Source of the DNA: Gordonia zhaorongruii
GTDB lineage: Bacteria > Actinomycetota > Actinomycetes > Mycobacteriales > Mycobacteriaceae
Assembly (NCBI RefSeq): GCF_007559005.1
Contig: NZ_CP041763.1
Span: forward strand, 3,169,080 to 3,233,079
Direction of reading: 5' to 3'
DNA: 64,000 nucleotides
Part shown: piece by piece, positions 8,841 to 18,854 of the stretch
Layout of the letters: each line of letters begins with the position of its first letter
How positions within the stretch are numbered: position 1 is the stretch's first letter
The notes under the pieces: generated by a model
Told to the model about the DNA's origin: nothing
What the model saw: only the letters and a program-made list of their open reading frames with translations
The model's database searches: none
Program-made: the position numbers and the translations under genes

Positions 8841-9542
8841 ATGAGAGGTATGAACGCACTCTCCGATCCGGAGCCCCAGCGCAGCATCGATGTGGCGGCG
8901 GTATCCGCCCTCGATGAGCCCAACCGCAGGCGGCTCTACGACTACGTGTCCGGCCGGGGCGGCCCCGCCACGCGTGACGAGGCGAGCGATGCGCTCCAGA
9001 TCCCCCGTCAGACCGCGGCGTTCCACTTGGACAAGCTCGCCGACGTCGGGCTGCTCGACGTCGAGTTCGAACGAAGAACCGGACGGTCCGGACCCGGTGC
9101 CGGCCGCCCGGCGAAGCTGTATCGACGTGCCGAACGCGACATCCGGGTGAACCTGCCCGAACGCTCCTACGAGCTCGCCGGCCAGCTGCTCGCACAAGCT
9201 GTCGACGAGGCCGAATCGAGCGGAGAGTCGCCCCGTACCGTACTCGCCCGCCTCGCTTCACAACTCGGCCACGACATCGGCCACCAGACAGGAGGTTCCG
9301 ACCGACAACTCCTCGAGACACTCGAACGATGCGGTTACGAGCCGCGCGTCGAGGCGGACGACATCGCGCTCGTCAACTGCCCGTTCCACAAGCTCGCCCG
9401 CACCCACAGACAACTGGTGTGCGGTATGAATCTCCACCTCGTGGACGGTCTCGTCACCGCGGCCGAGTGCCCGCAGCGGCACGCGCGTCTCGACCCCCGC
9501 GATGGCTACTGCTGCGTGCGGATCGGTACCACCACTGACTGA
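8841..9542 (+). CDS. HTH transcriptional regulator with cysteine-rich C-terminal domain
   Basis: A 233-residue regulator. The N-terminal winged helix-turn-helix (about residues 18-75, 'DEPNRRRLYDYVSGRGG' then 'IPRQTAAFHLDKLADVGLL') is of the ArsR/DeoR type. The C-terminal part holds Cys164, Cys180, His183, His189, Cys194, Cys210, Cys224 and Cys225, in a layout resembling SufR-type iron-sulfur regulators, so a metal or Fe-S sensor is likely but unproven. The ATG at 8841 lacks a ribosome site; a TANNNT box 6 bases upstream predicts a leaderless mRNA. It is divergent from folE-DUF2231 and probably controls them and itself. Confidence 0.85.
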   Translation: MRGMNALSDPEPQRSIDVAAVSALDEPNRRRLYDYVSGRGGPATRDEASDALQIPRQTAAFHLDKLADVGLLDVEFERRTGRSGPGAGRPAKLYRRAERDIRVNLPERSYELAGQLLAQAVDEAESSGESPRTVLARLASQLGHDIGHQTGGSDRQLLETLERCGYEPRVEADDIALVNCPFHKLARTHRQLVCGMNLHLVDGLVTAAECPQRHARLDPRDGYCCVRIGTTTD

Positions 9543-9582
9543 CTCCGCCGCACGGAGCAACGCAGCGGTCGACGCAGATGCA

Positions 9583-9613
9583 AGAAGCGCACCGCCGGAG
9601 GCGATGCGCTTCT
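9583..9613. terminator. Hairpin between converging regulator and argG genes
   Basis: A 9-bp perfect inverted repeat (AGAAGCGCA at 9583-9591, TGCGCTTCT at 9605-9613) with a 13-base loop lies between two convergent stops. It could end transcription from both sides. The stem is flanked by few T residues, so efficiency is uncertain. Confidence 0.5.
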
Positions 9614-9656
9614 CACGGTGAGTCGGCGATCGTCCGACTCAGATGGACATCCGAAT

Positions 9657-11081
<1,425 letters not shown>

Positions 11082-11294
11082 TTAAACAAGGGTTCGGCGC
11101 CGGGACGAATCCCGGTCGGTTTGGTCGGGCGCGGATTCCCGCAGATCGTCGGAGCCGTCCGACATACGGCCGGCCCGCGGTCGGCCCCGGCAGTACGAGC
11201 TTCGGCGACGTGACGGTGGGTTTCGCCTCGCGTCCTCGGCGTGCGCATCGGTCGCGGCTCAACCGATCGAGGACGCTCACTACGCTGACGGGTC

Positions 11295-12233
11295 ATGACA
11301 GCTCAGCAGTGGCAGGCATCATCTTCCGGGCTCGACGGATTCGTGCTCGTCGAGCACCAGCCCTCCGCTCCCGGGCCAGGACAGGTGCGCGTCGACGTCC
11401 ATGCGGCCGGGGTGAACCCCGCGGACCTGAAGCACGTGCGCCGGACCGACCCGGCCGACTTCCCCGTGCCCGTCGGGTACGAGATCGCCGGGGTGGTGAC
11501 GGCGGTCGGGCCCGGGGCGGTCGGCGGGTCCGGCGAGCTGTCGGTCGGCGATCGGGTGGCCGCCTTCCGCGTCCACGGCGGGTACGCGTCAGAGCTGACT
11601 CTCCCTGCGGAGAAGGCATTCGTGCTGCCGGACACCGTCGACCACATCACCGCAGCCGGTCTGTTGCTGGCCGGGACCACCGCCGCGGACATGCTGCACC
11701 GCAGCGGCGCGACGAGCGGCGACACGATCGTCGTCCACGGTGCTTCCGGCGCGGTCGGGGCCACCCTGCTGCAACTCGCCGCACACGCGGGCGTCCGGGT
11801 GATCGGCACCGCGAACCCGCGGCGTCTGGATGCCGTTCGCCGTCTCGACGCGGATGCGGTGCCCTACGGCTCCGGCCTGCTGGATCGACTGCGCACGGCG
11901 GCACACGGCGAGATCACGGCGGCACTCGATCTGACCGGTACCGATGAGGCGATACACGCGTCACTGCAGCTCGTGGCCGATCAATCCCGGATCATCACCG
12001 CCGCAGCGAAGGCCGCCGCGGACGAGCACGGGATCGTCGCCGTCGCAGGTCTGGACCCGCGGAGCACCGCGTATCGGGATGCCATGCGCCCCATACTGAT
12101 CGACCTCGTCGCGACCGGCGAACTTGAGGTTCCGATCGCGCGGACGTTCCCGCTGGCAGACGCCGTCGACGCACTTCGTCTAGTCGCGAGCGGGCGCGCC
12201 GGAGGCAAGGTCGTGCTCACCGTTCCGCGATGA
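11295..12233 (+). CDS. Quinone-oxidoreductase-like MDR enzyme (zinc-free)
   Basis: A 312-residue NAD(P)H-dependent medium-chain dehydrogenase/reductase. The GroES-like catalytic half carries 'AGVNPADLKHVR' and 'PVPVGYEIAGVV', and the Rossmann half has the cofactor loop 'VVHGASGAVGATLLQLA' (about 150-166). The Cys/His zinc ligands of alcohol dehydrogenases are missing, which places it with quinone reductases. The substrate is unknown. TACGCT ends 9 bases before the ATG, and ribosome-site signal is weak, so the transcript may have little or no leader. It converges on the lipid kinase gene. Confidence 0.85.
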   Translation: MTAQQWQASSSGLDGFVLVEHQPSAPGPGQVRVDVHAAGVNPADLKHVRRTDPADFPVPVGYEIAGVVTAVGPGAVGGSGELSVGDRVAAFRVHGGYASELTLPAEKAFVLPDTVDHITAAGLLLAGTTAADMLHRSGATSGDTIVVHGASGAVGATLLQLAAHAGVRVIGTANPRRLDAVRRLDADAVPYGSGLLDRLRTAAHGEITAALDLTGTDEAIHASLQLVADQSRIITAAAKAAADEHGIVAVAGLDPRSTAYRDAMRPILIDLVATGELEVPIARTFPLADAVDALRLVASGRAGGKVVLTVPR

Positions 12234-12239
12234 CCGACG

Positions 12240-12316
12240 CTCGCATCACCAACCGGTTTCTCACTGCTCTCGGCCGTCGGATCGAGACGGCGCCGCATAC
12301 GTGTCGGTGATGCGAG
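12240..12316. terminator. Long-range inverted repeat in the convergent gap
   Basis: A perfect 11-bp inverted repeat (CTCGCATCACC at 12240-12250, GGTGATGCGAG at 12306-12316) brackets 55 bases that hold a second hairpin (GCCGTC 12273-12278, GACGGC 12286-12291). It lies between two converging genes and may act as a structured bidirectional terminator. There is no T-run, so this is tentative. Confidence 0.4.
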
Positions 12317-12336
12317 GACCGTTCAACAGGGACTCG

Positions 12337-13251
12337 TCAGGGCACGAGAATCGGCAGCGCGGCAGGCACGATGGTGACGGTCACCGGCGGTTCGCACAGG
12401 TAATCGCCGTCGGCGTGAACCGGCACGGAGCGGTCGAACGACAACTCGACCGTCCGGTTCGCGGTCAGCATGTCCACCTCGGGTCGGCCGACGTGCGATC
12501 CGGTCTTCGCCTGCTTCATCAGGCTCGCCAACCGGTACTTGGAGCGGTCGCCGTGCAGCAGCATGATCTGCATCTCGCCGCCCTCCACGGACGCGGACGG
12601 GACCATCCGCAGGCCGTGTCCGTAATCGCCCGAGTTGGCGATCACCAGCATGTGCGCACGCGCCGACCGCCGTTCGCCGTCGACGGTGACCGTCGCCGTG
12701 ACGGGCTTCCACCGCACCGCCGCCAGCAGCGGCGCGACGCGGTAGGCGATCGGCCCCATCCAGCGGAGACGGTTGATCAGCTCCGTCGCGACCGAGTCGA
12801 GGCCGGCGTACACATTGCCGACGGCGATCGACGTGCCGCCGTCGGGGCGGGTCACCTGGAAGACGTCGATGGACCGAGTCGATCCCCCGGCGATCGAGGC
12901 CGCGATTCCAGCCGGATCGTGGGGCAGCCCCATGTGCCTGGTGAGGTCGTTGCCACGGCCGGCGGCCGCAATGCCCAGGCGCGCACCCGGGACCGTCATC
13001 ACACCTTCGGCGACATCGCGCACATGACCGTCGCCACCGACCGCTACCGTCAGCGCACCGGTGCGCGCGGATTCGGCGCCGACCTGCGTCGCGTGCTCGG
13101 ACGACTGCGATTCGACGACCGTCACCTCGGTGACCCCGAGTCGGGAGAGTTCCTCGGCAACGGCCGGCCACTGCCGTTTCGCGGCGCCACCGCCCGAGAC
13201 CGGGTTCACGACGGCGGTCACCGTGGGCCGTTCTCCGTTGCGTTCGCTCAC
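12337..13251 (-). CDS. Diacylglycerol kinase-family lipid kinase (Rv2252-like)
   Basis: A 304-residue lipid kinase of the DagK/YegS family that would phosphorylate a lipid alcohol such as diacylglycerol with ATP. 'VNPVSGGG' (about 16-23) forms the nucleotide loop. The kinase signature reads 'GGDGHVRDVAEG' instead of the usual GGDGT(V/I)NE, so the Thr and the Asn/Glu are changed. 'AAGRGNDLTRHMGLP' follows as normal. Gene order (glpD, tetR, FAD oxidase, this kinase) matches Mtb Rv2249c-Rv2252, where Rv2252 phosphorylates diacylglycerol and supports PIM synthesis. The GTG start overlaps the oxidase stop by 4 bases (GTGA). Confidence 0.88.
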   Translation of the reverse strand: MSERNGERPTVTAVVNPVSGGGAAKRQWPAVAEELSRLGVTEVTVVESQSSEHATQVGAESARTGALTVAVGGDGHVRDVAEGVMTVPGARLGIAAAGRGNDLTRHMGLPHDPAGIAASIAGGSTRSIDVFQVTRPDGGTSIAVGNVYAGLDSVATELINRLRWMGPIAYRVAPLLAAVRWKPVTATVTVDGERRSARAHMLVIANSGDYGHGLRMVPSASVEGGEMQIMLLHGDRSKYRLASLMKQAKTGSHVGRPEVDMLTANRTVELSFDRSVPVHADGDYLCEPPVTVTIVPAALPILVP

Positions 13252-14849
13252 GGCAGCAGAATGCCCGGATTGAGGACGCCGTTCGGGTCCAGGGCTCCCT
13301 TGACCGCGCGCAGCGCCCTCACCTGCACGTCGCCGATCTCCTCGAGATAGGTCGACTGGTGGTCGGTGCCCACGGCGTGGTGATGGGTGATCGACGCGCC
13401 GGCGTCACGGATGGCCGCGTTGGCCGCCGATTTCGCCTTCGACCACTGCTCCTGCGGATTCTCGAGCGCGTTCGAGATGACGGTGAAGTACAACGACGCG
13501 CCGGTCGGGTACACGTGCGAGATATGGCACATGACGACGGCCGGAGTGCCCTGCTCGCCGAGTGCGCCGGTGACCGCTGCCGTGACGTCCGCCTTGAGCT
13601 GCTCGAGGTTCGACCAGAAGGTCACGGTCTCGAGCGTCTCGACCAGCGCACCGGCGTCGAGCAGCGGATCGCGCATGTAGGGGCCGCGGAAGCGGCCTTC
13701 ACGCCAGTGCTCGCCGGGTTCGGTGCCGAGTGGCGTGCCACCGAGATCCGTGAGGCGGGCGGTGACGTACGTGTCGCGGCACTCGACATCGGCGTCGTCT
13801 CCCTCGAAGCCCACGACCATCAGGCAGCCGCCGGTCGGAGCGGAGTCCGAGGTACTCCCCGCCGCCGACGGGTTCGCCAAGTTGAGTCCGGTCTCTGCCT
13901 CGTCCGACAGACGCAGGACCGTCGGCTTCACAGCCGACTGGGCGAGCGCCCGCATGGCGGCCGCCCCGGAAGTGAAGTCGGGGAAGTGCCAGCCGTAGAA
14001 GCGCCGGGCCGTGGGCACCGGGTGCACGTGCACACGGACCGTCGTGACGACACCGAACGTGCCCTCACTGCCGAGTACCAACTGCCGAAGGTCCGGCCCC
14101 GCAGCCGATTTGGGGGCGGTGCCGATCTCTGCGACTCCGCCCGGAGTGGCCAGGGTCAGTCCGACGACCATGTCGTCGAAACGCCCGTAACCGATGGACG
14201 ACTGTCCCGCCGACCTGGTCACGGCACAGCCGCCGATCGTCGCACCTTCGTACGACTGCGGAAAGTGCCCGAGTTCGAAGCCTCGCTCGGCGAGGTACCG
14301 CTCGGCGTCGGGCAGGCGGGTGCCTGCGGCGAACGTGGCGATCTGCGAGACCTCGTCGAGATCTACCAGCCCGGTCATCTGCCGCAGGTCGAGGCTGATC
14401 ACCGGCCGTGACCGATCGGGGACCAGCCCACCGGTCACCGTGGTGCCACCGGCGAAGGGGCTCAGGGCGATGCCGCGCTCGTCGCACACGGCGAGTACCG
14501 CTGCGACCTCTACCGCGGTGTTCGCCACGACGACGGCGTCGGGAGCATCGCTGCCGTCACCGTCGCGGAACTTGAGGAGGTCCGGCGTGGAGTATCCGCG
14601 GAGCCGGGCGCTGCGCACGGAGTCGTCGGTCTCGACTCGCGCCCCGGTCGTTGCGAGTGCGGCGAGCGCGTCGGCGTCGAGCCGCGACTCGGGGATCGTC
14701 AGTTCGGCCGGGTTCGGTGCCGGCTCATCGATGCCCAGCATGGTCAGTGCCTTCAGTACCGACTCGGACAGCTGCATCTGGTCGTTCGGGTTCCCCCACC
14801 TGCCGGGAGTGAAGTCGACGACGTCGACATCGGTCTCGCGCTGGGTCAT
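13248..14849 (-). CDS. FAD-binding oxidase, alkyl-DHAP synthase-like (Rv2251 homologue)
   Basis: A 533-residue VAO-type flavoprotein. The FAD-binding half includes 'SPFAGGTTVTGGLVPDRSRP' and 'YEGATIGGCAVTRSAGQSSIGYGRFDDMV', as in alkyldihydroxyacetonephosphate synthase, and the C-terminal half has the 'HHHAVGTDHQSTYL' His-rich site followed by 'ALDPNGVLNPGILLP'. In eukaryotes this family swaps an acyl for an alkyl chain on DHAP to begin ether-lipid synthesis; the bacterial substrate is unknown. The ATG at 14849, preceded by GGAAGG, is preferred over an upstream in-frame start that would run through the divergent promoter. It is coupled to the lipid kinase and divergent from tetR-glpD. Confidence 0.9.
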   Translation of the reverse strand: MTQRETDVDVVDFTPGRWGNPNDQMQLSESVLKALTMLGIDEPAPNPAELTIPESRLDADALAALATTGARVETDDSVRSARLRGYSTPDLLKFRDGDGSDAPDAVVVANTAVEVAAVLAVCDERGIALSPFAGGTTVTGGLVPDRSRPVISLDLRQMTGLVDLDEVSQIATFAAGTRLPDAERYLAERGFELGHFPQSYEGATIGGCAVTRSAGQSSIGYGRFDDMVVGLTLATPGGVAEIGTAPKSAAGPDLRQLVLGSEGTFGVVTTVRVHVHPVPTARRFYGWHFPDFTSGAAAMRALAQSAVKPTVLRLSDEAETGLNLANPSAAGSTSDSAPTGGCLMVVGFEGDDADVECRDTYVTARLTDLGGTPLGTEPGEHWREGRFRGPYMRDPLLDAGALVETLETVTFWSNLEQLKADVTAAVTGALGEQGTPAVVMCHISHVYPTGASLYFTVISNALENPQEQWSKAKSAANAAIRDAGASITHHHAVGTDHQSTYLEEIGDVQVRALRAVKGALDPNGVLNPGILLP

Positions 14850-14868
14850 TCTCGGCCTTCCGTCGAAG

Positions 14869-14891
14869 TATGCTGATACAGTTGTACATGT
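14869..14891. promoter_or_regulatory. Candidate TetR operator between FAD oxidase and tetR
   Basis: Overlapping palindromes TACA-GT-TGTA (14877-14886) and TGTACA (14883-14888), with ACATGT (14886-14891), fill the 40-base divergent gap. TACAGT (14877-14882) is also a plausible -10 box for tetR. A TetR dimer binding here could control both directions. Confidence 0.45.
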
Positions 14892-14892
14892 G

Positions 14893-15507
14893 ATGTCGCA
14901 GCAACTCAACAGTGAATCGCCACCGGCCAAACGCCCGGCGGCCAACGCCATCAGCGAGGACACCATCCTCGACGCTGCAGCGGCATTGATGTCGGCGATC
15001 GGCATCCGCCGGACCACCATGGCCGACGTCGCCCGGAGCGCAGATGTGTCGCGCGCCACACTCTATCGGCATTTTCCGAATGTGGAGACCCTTGCCGCGC
15101 AGGTCACCACCCGTGAGTTCACACGCATCGCAGCGACCGCGCCCGTCACCGACGATCCGGAGACCCGGCAGTCGATGGTCCTGACGCTGGTCCACCTGGT
15201 CCGCGAAGCACGCCGCCACCCGCTACTGCGGCGCATCATCGAACTCGATCCGGAGTTCCTGACGCCGTACCTGCTGACCCGCACCGGCCGGACGTCGCGG
15301 AGTCAGCTCGCCGCCCTCGAGGATGTGGTCGGCCGCGGCCAGGCGAACGCCGAGATCCGCGCCGGCGACACCCGTCGCATCGCGACAACCGTCCTGCAGA
15401 TGGCGTGGTCGTTCGCACTGACCGGGCCCGTCTTCACCGACCCCGAGAACATCGACGAACTCGACGCAGAACTCTCCGACCTCCTGGAAAGGTACCTTCG
15501 CCCATGA
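14893..15507 (+). CDS. TetR-family regulator (Rv2250c-like)
   Basis: A 204-residue repressor. The N-terminal TetR helix-turn-helix spans about residues 21-68 ('TILDAAAALMSAIGIRRTTMADVARSADVSRATLYRHF'-type layout), followed by a ligand-binding helical domain. It is divergent from the FAD oxidase and overlaps glpD by 4 bases (ATGA), so it likely controls the whole glycerolipid module and itself. The ATG at 14893 has no ribosome site; an in-frame GTG at 14890 lies 8 bases after a TACAGT box and could be the leaderless start. The inducer is unknown; a glycerol or fatty-acyl metabolite is plausible. Confidence 0.9.
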   Translation: MSQQLNSESPPAKRPAANAISEDTILDAAAALMSAIGIRRTTMADVARSADVSRATLYRHFPNVETLAAQVTTREFTRIAATAPVTDDPETRQSMVLTLVHLVREARRHPLLRRIIELDPEFLTPYLLTRTGRTSRSQLAALEDVVGRGQANAEIRAGDTRRIATTVLQMAWSFALTGPVFTDPENIDELDAELSDLLERYLRP

Positions 15508-17105
15508 GCAGCCGCCCCGCAGACGACTTGTCGTCGCATCCATCGATCGATCCGGCGTCGCTCCTGTCGCCTGCGCGCCGCACCGCCGACCTGGCACGAC
15601 TGTCCGAGTCACCCGAGGCCGACGTCGTGGTGATCGGCGGCGGTGTAACCGGTGCCGGCGTAGCCCTCGACGCGGTGTCCCGCGGCCTGTCGACCGTGCT
15701 AATCGAGAGCCGTGACCTGGCCTTCGGCACCAGCCGGTGGTCGTCCAAACTCGTGCACGGCGGACTCCGTTACCTCGCATCGGCCGCAGTCGGCATCGCC
15801 TACGAGAGCGCCGTCGAGCGGAACGCCCTGATCCGGAACATCGCACCGCACCTCGTGCATCCGCTGCCGCAAGTGGTTCCGCTGCTCGACGACGTGTCGT
15901 TCGTCGATGCCGCGATCACGCGTGCGGGCTTCCTCGCCGGAGACGCACTGCGGATAGCCGCGCGCACACCGTCGTCGACGCTCGCCCGGTCGGGCCGGAT
16001 CCCCGCGGCTGAAGTGGCGGCACTGGCCCCGACCGTCAAACGGGAGGGGCTGCGCGGCGGCCTCCTCAACTGGGACGGACAGCTCAACGACGACGCCCGC
16101 CTGGTGGTCGGCATCGCACGGACCGCCGCCTCGCTCGGCGCCACGGTCCTGACCCACGCCCGAGCCGACCAGGTGACCGGAACATCGGTCACCGTGACCG
16201 ACGAACTGACCGGTCGCAGTTTCGACGTGCGCGCCAGATCGGTCGTCAACGCGACCGGCGTGTGGTCGGCGCAGGTGGACTCGTCGATCGCGCTGCGCCC
16301 CAGCCGAGGTACGCACCTGGTGATGAGTCAGGACAGCTTCCAGGGACTCCGCGCCGGCCTGACAGTGGCCGTCCCCGGGCACTTCGGCCGGTACGTGTTC
16401 GCCCTCCCGCAGCCGGACGGAAGCGTCTACGTCGGCCTCACCGACGAGGAGACATCCGGCGAGATCCCCGACGTTCCGCAGGCGCAGGAGTCGGAGATCG
16501 ACTTCCTGCTCGACACCGTCAATCTGGCGCTCGGCACTCCGCTGACCCGCGACGACATCCTGGAGACGTTCTCCGGTCTGCGTCCACTCCTCGACTCGGA
16601 TACCGGTGCGACGTCCGACGTGTCCCGGAAGCATGCGGTTCTCACCCGGGATGACGGCCTGGTGACGGTGGTCGGCGGCAAGCTCACCACCTACCGGCGG
16701 ATGGCCGAGGACGCCGTCGACGCGGCGCTCGCCACCTCGGGGCTGTCGGCGACGCCCTGCCGAACGCGCACGCTTGGACTGGTGGGGGCCCCGTCGATGA
16801 AGGATCCGGCCGCGAACGATCCGGCCGCGGCACTCGCGAAGGTCGCCGCGCCGCGACGTCTGGTCGCCAAGTACGGCACCGAGGCACCCGCCGTCCTCGC
16901 ACTCGCGGACTCCGATCCGACACTCGCCGCTCCGGTTGCGGACGGCACATCGATCACCGGCGCCGAACTCGCCTTCGGCGTATGCGCCGAAGGGGCGGTC
17001 ACCGTCGGTGACCTGCTCGAGCGACGCACTCGCCTGTCATTGACGCCACTGGTCGCCGACGCAGCCCGACCCTCGGCGGCACACGCCGTCGACACCCTCG
17101 CCTGA
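15504..17105 (+). CDS. glpD: Glycerol-3-phosphate dehydrogenase, FAD-dependent
   Basis: Oxidises sn-glycerol-3-phosphate to dihydroxyacetone phosphate and passes electrons to the quinone pool at the membrane. The 533-residue protein has the FAD dinucleotide motif 'VVIGGGVTGAGVALDAVSRG' (about 41-60), the family signature 'SSKLVHGGLRYL' (about 85-96) and the C-terminal DAO_C domain. The ATG at 15504 overlaps the tetR stop and is preceded by GGAAAGG. With the lipid kinase and the alkyl-DHAP-synthase-like oxidase it connects the glycerol-3-P/DHAP pool with lipid head-group metabolism. Mtb GlpD1 (Rv2249c) is in the same context. Confidence 0.95.
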   Translation: MSSRPADDLSSHPSIDPASLLSPARRTADLARLSESPEADVVVIGGGVTGAGVALDAVSRGLSTVLIESRDLAFGTSRWSSKLVHGGLRYLASAAVGIAYESAVERNALIRNIAPHLVHPLPQVVPLLDDVSFVDAAITRAGFLAGDALRIAARTPSSTLARSGRIPAAEVAALAPTVKREGLRGGLLNWDGQLNDDARLVVGIARTAASLGATVLTHARADQVTGTSVTVTDELTGRSFDVRARSVVNATGVWSAQVDSSIALRPSRGTHLVMSQDSFQGLRAGLTVAVPGHFGRYVFALPQPDGSVYVGLTDEETSGEIPDVPQAQESEIDFLLDTVNLALGTPLTRDDILETFSGLRPLLDSDTGATSDVSRKHAVLTRDDGLVTVVGGKLTTYRRMAEDAVDAALATSGLSATPCRTRTLGLVGAPSMKDPAANDPAAALAKVAAPRRLVAKYGTEAPAVLALADSDPTLAAPVADGTSITGAELAFGVCAEGAVTVGDLLERRTRLSLTPLVADAARPSAAHAVDTLA

Positions 17106-17138
17106 CGCGGCCGACCGGTCGTCCCTCGATCCAGGACA

Positions 17139-18380
17139 TCAGTCCGGCAGCATCGGGGCATCCGCCCCGTGATTGCGGTACATCAGCGCACCCCGGGTGA
17201 CGGCATCGCGCCCGAACCGTCCCCGCAGCCGATCGACGGCCGCGTCGAGGTCGGTGGAGGTATCCGGCGCGAGCGTGCCTCCCGGCGGAGCCGGACTCTC
17301 GTCGAACGGGAGGGTCAACTGCACCGCACCACGTCCGGCGAGATTGGTCAATGACAGCCCGATCAAGCTGCAGCCCCGGTCGCGGATGAGCGGCATCGCG
17401 TCCGCGAGCAGGCCGCGCGCGACCGTTAGAACGACCTCCGTGGAATCGGTGGGCTCGGCCACCGAGCGCGACCGGGTGACGGACTCGAAATCGTTGAACC
17501 GCACGCGCAGCACCACCGTCCGCGTGAGCCGTTCGGAAGTGCGTAACCGCAGGCCGAGACGATCGACTATCGCGAGCAGCGTCGACTCGATCTCGGAACG
17601 GTCCTTGATACGCCGCCCCAGTGCACGCTGGGCACCGATCGAACGACGGCGTCTGCCCGTCTCCACGCGCCGGGGGTCACGTGCCATCGACAGCGCGTAG
17701 AGGTGCCGTCCGGCACCCTTGCCCAGGAGCGAACTCATCCGGTCCTCGCCGGTCTCGGCGATCTGCCCGACGGTGCGGATCCCCGCATCGTGCAGACGTG
17801 CCTGCGTCTTGGCGCCCACACCCCATAATCGGCCGACCGGGAGCGGGTGAAGGAACGCGAGCTCGCCGCCCGCCGGAACCTCGAGCAACCCGTCGGGCTT
17901 GCCGACGGCACTCGCCACCTTGGCGAGGAACTTGCTGCTGGCGGCCCCCACGGTGATAGGCAGACCCACCTCCGTCCGGACCCTCCGGCGAAGCCGCTCG
18001 GCGATCTGCACCGGCGAACCGCTGATCTTCCGCAGTCCGGCGGCGTCGAGGAAGGCCTCGTCCACGGAGATGCCCTCCACCAGCGGCGTGATGTCGTGGA
18101 ACACGTCGAACACCGCGCGTGAAGCATCCATGTAGGCGTCGAACCGCGGGGGCATCGTGACTGCGGCGGGGCACAGCCTGCGGGCCTCATGACCGGGCAT
18201 CGGCGAGCGCACGCCCACGGCCTTCGCCTCGTAACTGGCCGCGAGCACCACCCCACCGCCGACCAGCACCGGCCTGCCACGTAGTTCCGGGTGATCCCGC
18301 TGCTCGACCGATGCATAGAACGAGTCGAGGTCGGCGTGGAGAATGGATGCTTGCTCCCGCGCTCCCCGCTCGACTCTCAT
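17139..18380 (-). CDS. dinB: DNA polymerase IV (Y family)
   Basis: Error-prone lesion-bypass polymerase of 413 residues. The catalytic palm is visible in 'ILHADLDSFYASVEQRDHPELRG' (first metal-binding Asp) and 'GISVDEAFLD' (second Asp-Glu pair). 'SSKFLAKVASAVGKPDGL' is the conserved Y-family segment, and two helix-hairpin-helix motifs follow. Near the C-terminus 'QLTLPF' matches the beta-clamp-binding motif, so it should engage DnaN. The ATG at 18380 is chosen because upstream sequence lacks similarity to the family. It resembles the clamp-binding DinB class more than the truncated mycobacterial DinB2, but assignment to a subfamily is uncertain. Confidence 0.92.
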   Translation of the reverse strand: MRVERGAREQASILHADLDSFYASVEQRDHPELRGRPVLVGGGVVLAASYEAKAVGVRSPMPGHEARRLCPAAVTMPPRFDAYMDASRAVFDVFHDITPLVEGISVDEAFLDAAGLRKISGSPVQIAERLRRRVRTEVGLPITVGAASSKFLAKVASAVGKPDGLLEVPAGGELAFLHPLPVGRLWGVGAKTQARLHDAGIRTVGQIAETGEDRMSSLLGKGAGRHLYALSMARDPRRVETGRRRRSIGAQRALGRRIKDRSEIESTLLAIVDRLGLRLRTSERLTRTVVLRVRFNDFESVTRSRSVAEPTDSTEVVLTVARGLLADAMPLIRDRGCSLIGLSLTNLAGRGAVQLTLPFDESPAPPGGTLAPDTSTDLDAAVDRLRGRFGRDAVTRGALMYRNHGADAPMLPD

Positions 18381-18438
18381 GCCCGCATCATGGCACCTGG
18401 GTCCGACAGTCCCGCCCCGCGAAACCCCAGCGCAGACC

Positions 18439-18456
18439 GCATGACAATTGTCATGC
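18439..18456. promoter_or_regulatory. 18-bp perfect palindrome, likely response-regulator operator
   Basis: GCATGACAATTGTCATGC is a perfect 18-bp palindrome 78 bases upstream of the first gene of the ABC/two-component operon and 59 bases upstream of dinB on the other side. ATGAC-N4-GTCAT half-sites are the kind recognised by NarL-type (DesR/LiaR-like) response regulators, and the operon encodes one. Autoregulation is therefore likely, though inferred. Confidence 0.6.
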
Positions 18457-18533
18457 CGATCCCGTGCAGACCTCATGCGAACCGATGACTCAGCGCACTA
18501 CTGGCCACGCTCGCCGCCGACGAGGCTGGAGCC

Positions 18534-18854
18534 ATGAATACGACACGAGATCCCGACACCGCCGCACACCGGTCCTCCTCGTCCGGTGGCGCCGCACCCC
18601 GATCCACTCGACGAGCACCCGGATTCCGAGAGGCATCCCTGCACGATCTGCTGATCGACAGCTGCCGCATCGGCCCCGCACCGACGCGGTCACGCGAGGT
18701 GTTCGTCATCACGGTCAGCCTGGTCCTGAGCGCGGTCGTTCTCGGTGTCCTCGGAGCGTCGGCGATCGGCTACATCGGCGCGTACATCATCATCGCCGTC
18801 TACCTCGCCGGACGCTGGATCTACGGCGAACGCAAGGTCTGGACGAACCGATGA
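18534..18854 (+). CDS. Small membrane protein at head of ABC/two-component operon
   Basis: A 106-residue protein. The first half is hydrophilic and Ser/Arg-rich; the second holds two hydrophobic segments (about residues 57-75 and 78-95) separated by only a few residues, then a short basic tail. I do not recognise the family. GCTGGAG 5-6 bases before the ATG supports the start. Its stop overlaps the ABC ATPase start by 4 bases (ATGA), so it belongs to the exporter operon. It could be an accessory subunit or a stress-sensing partner of the histidine kinase. Confidence 0.75.
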   Translation: MNTTRDPDTAAHRSSSSGGAAPRSTRRAPGFREASLHDLLIDSCRIGPAPTRSREVFVITVSLVLSAVVLGVLGASAIGYIGAYIIIAVYLAGRWIYGERKVWTNR

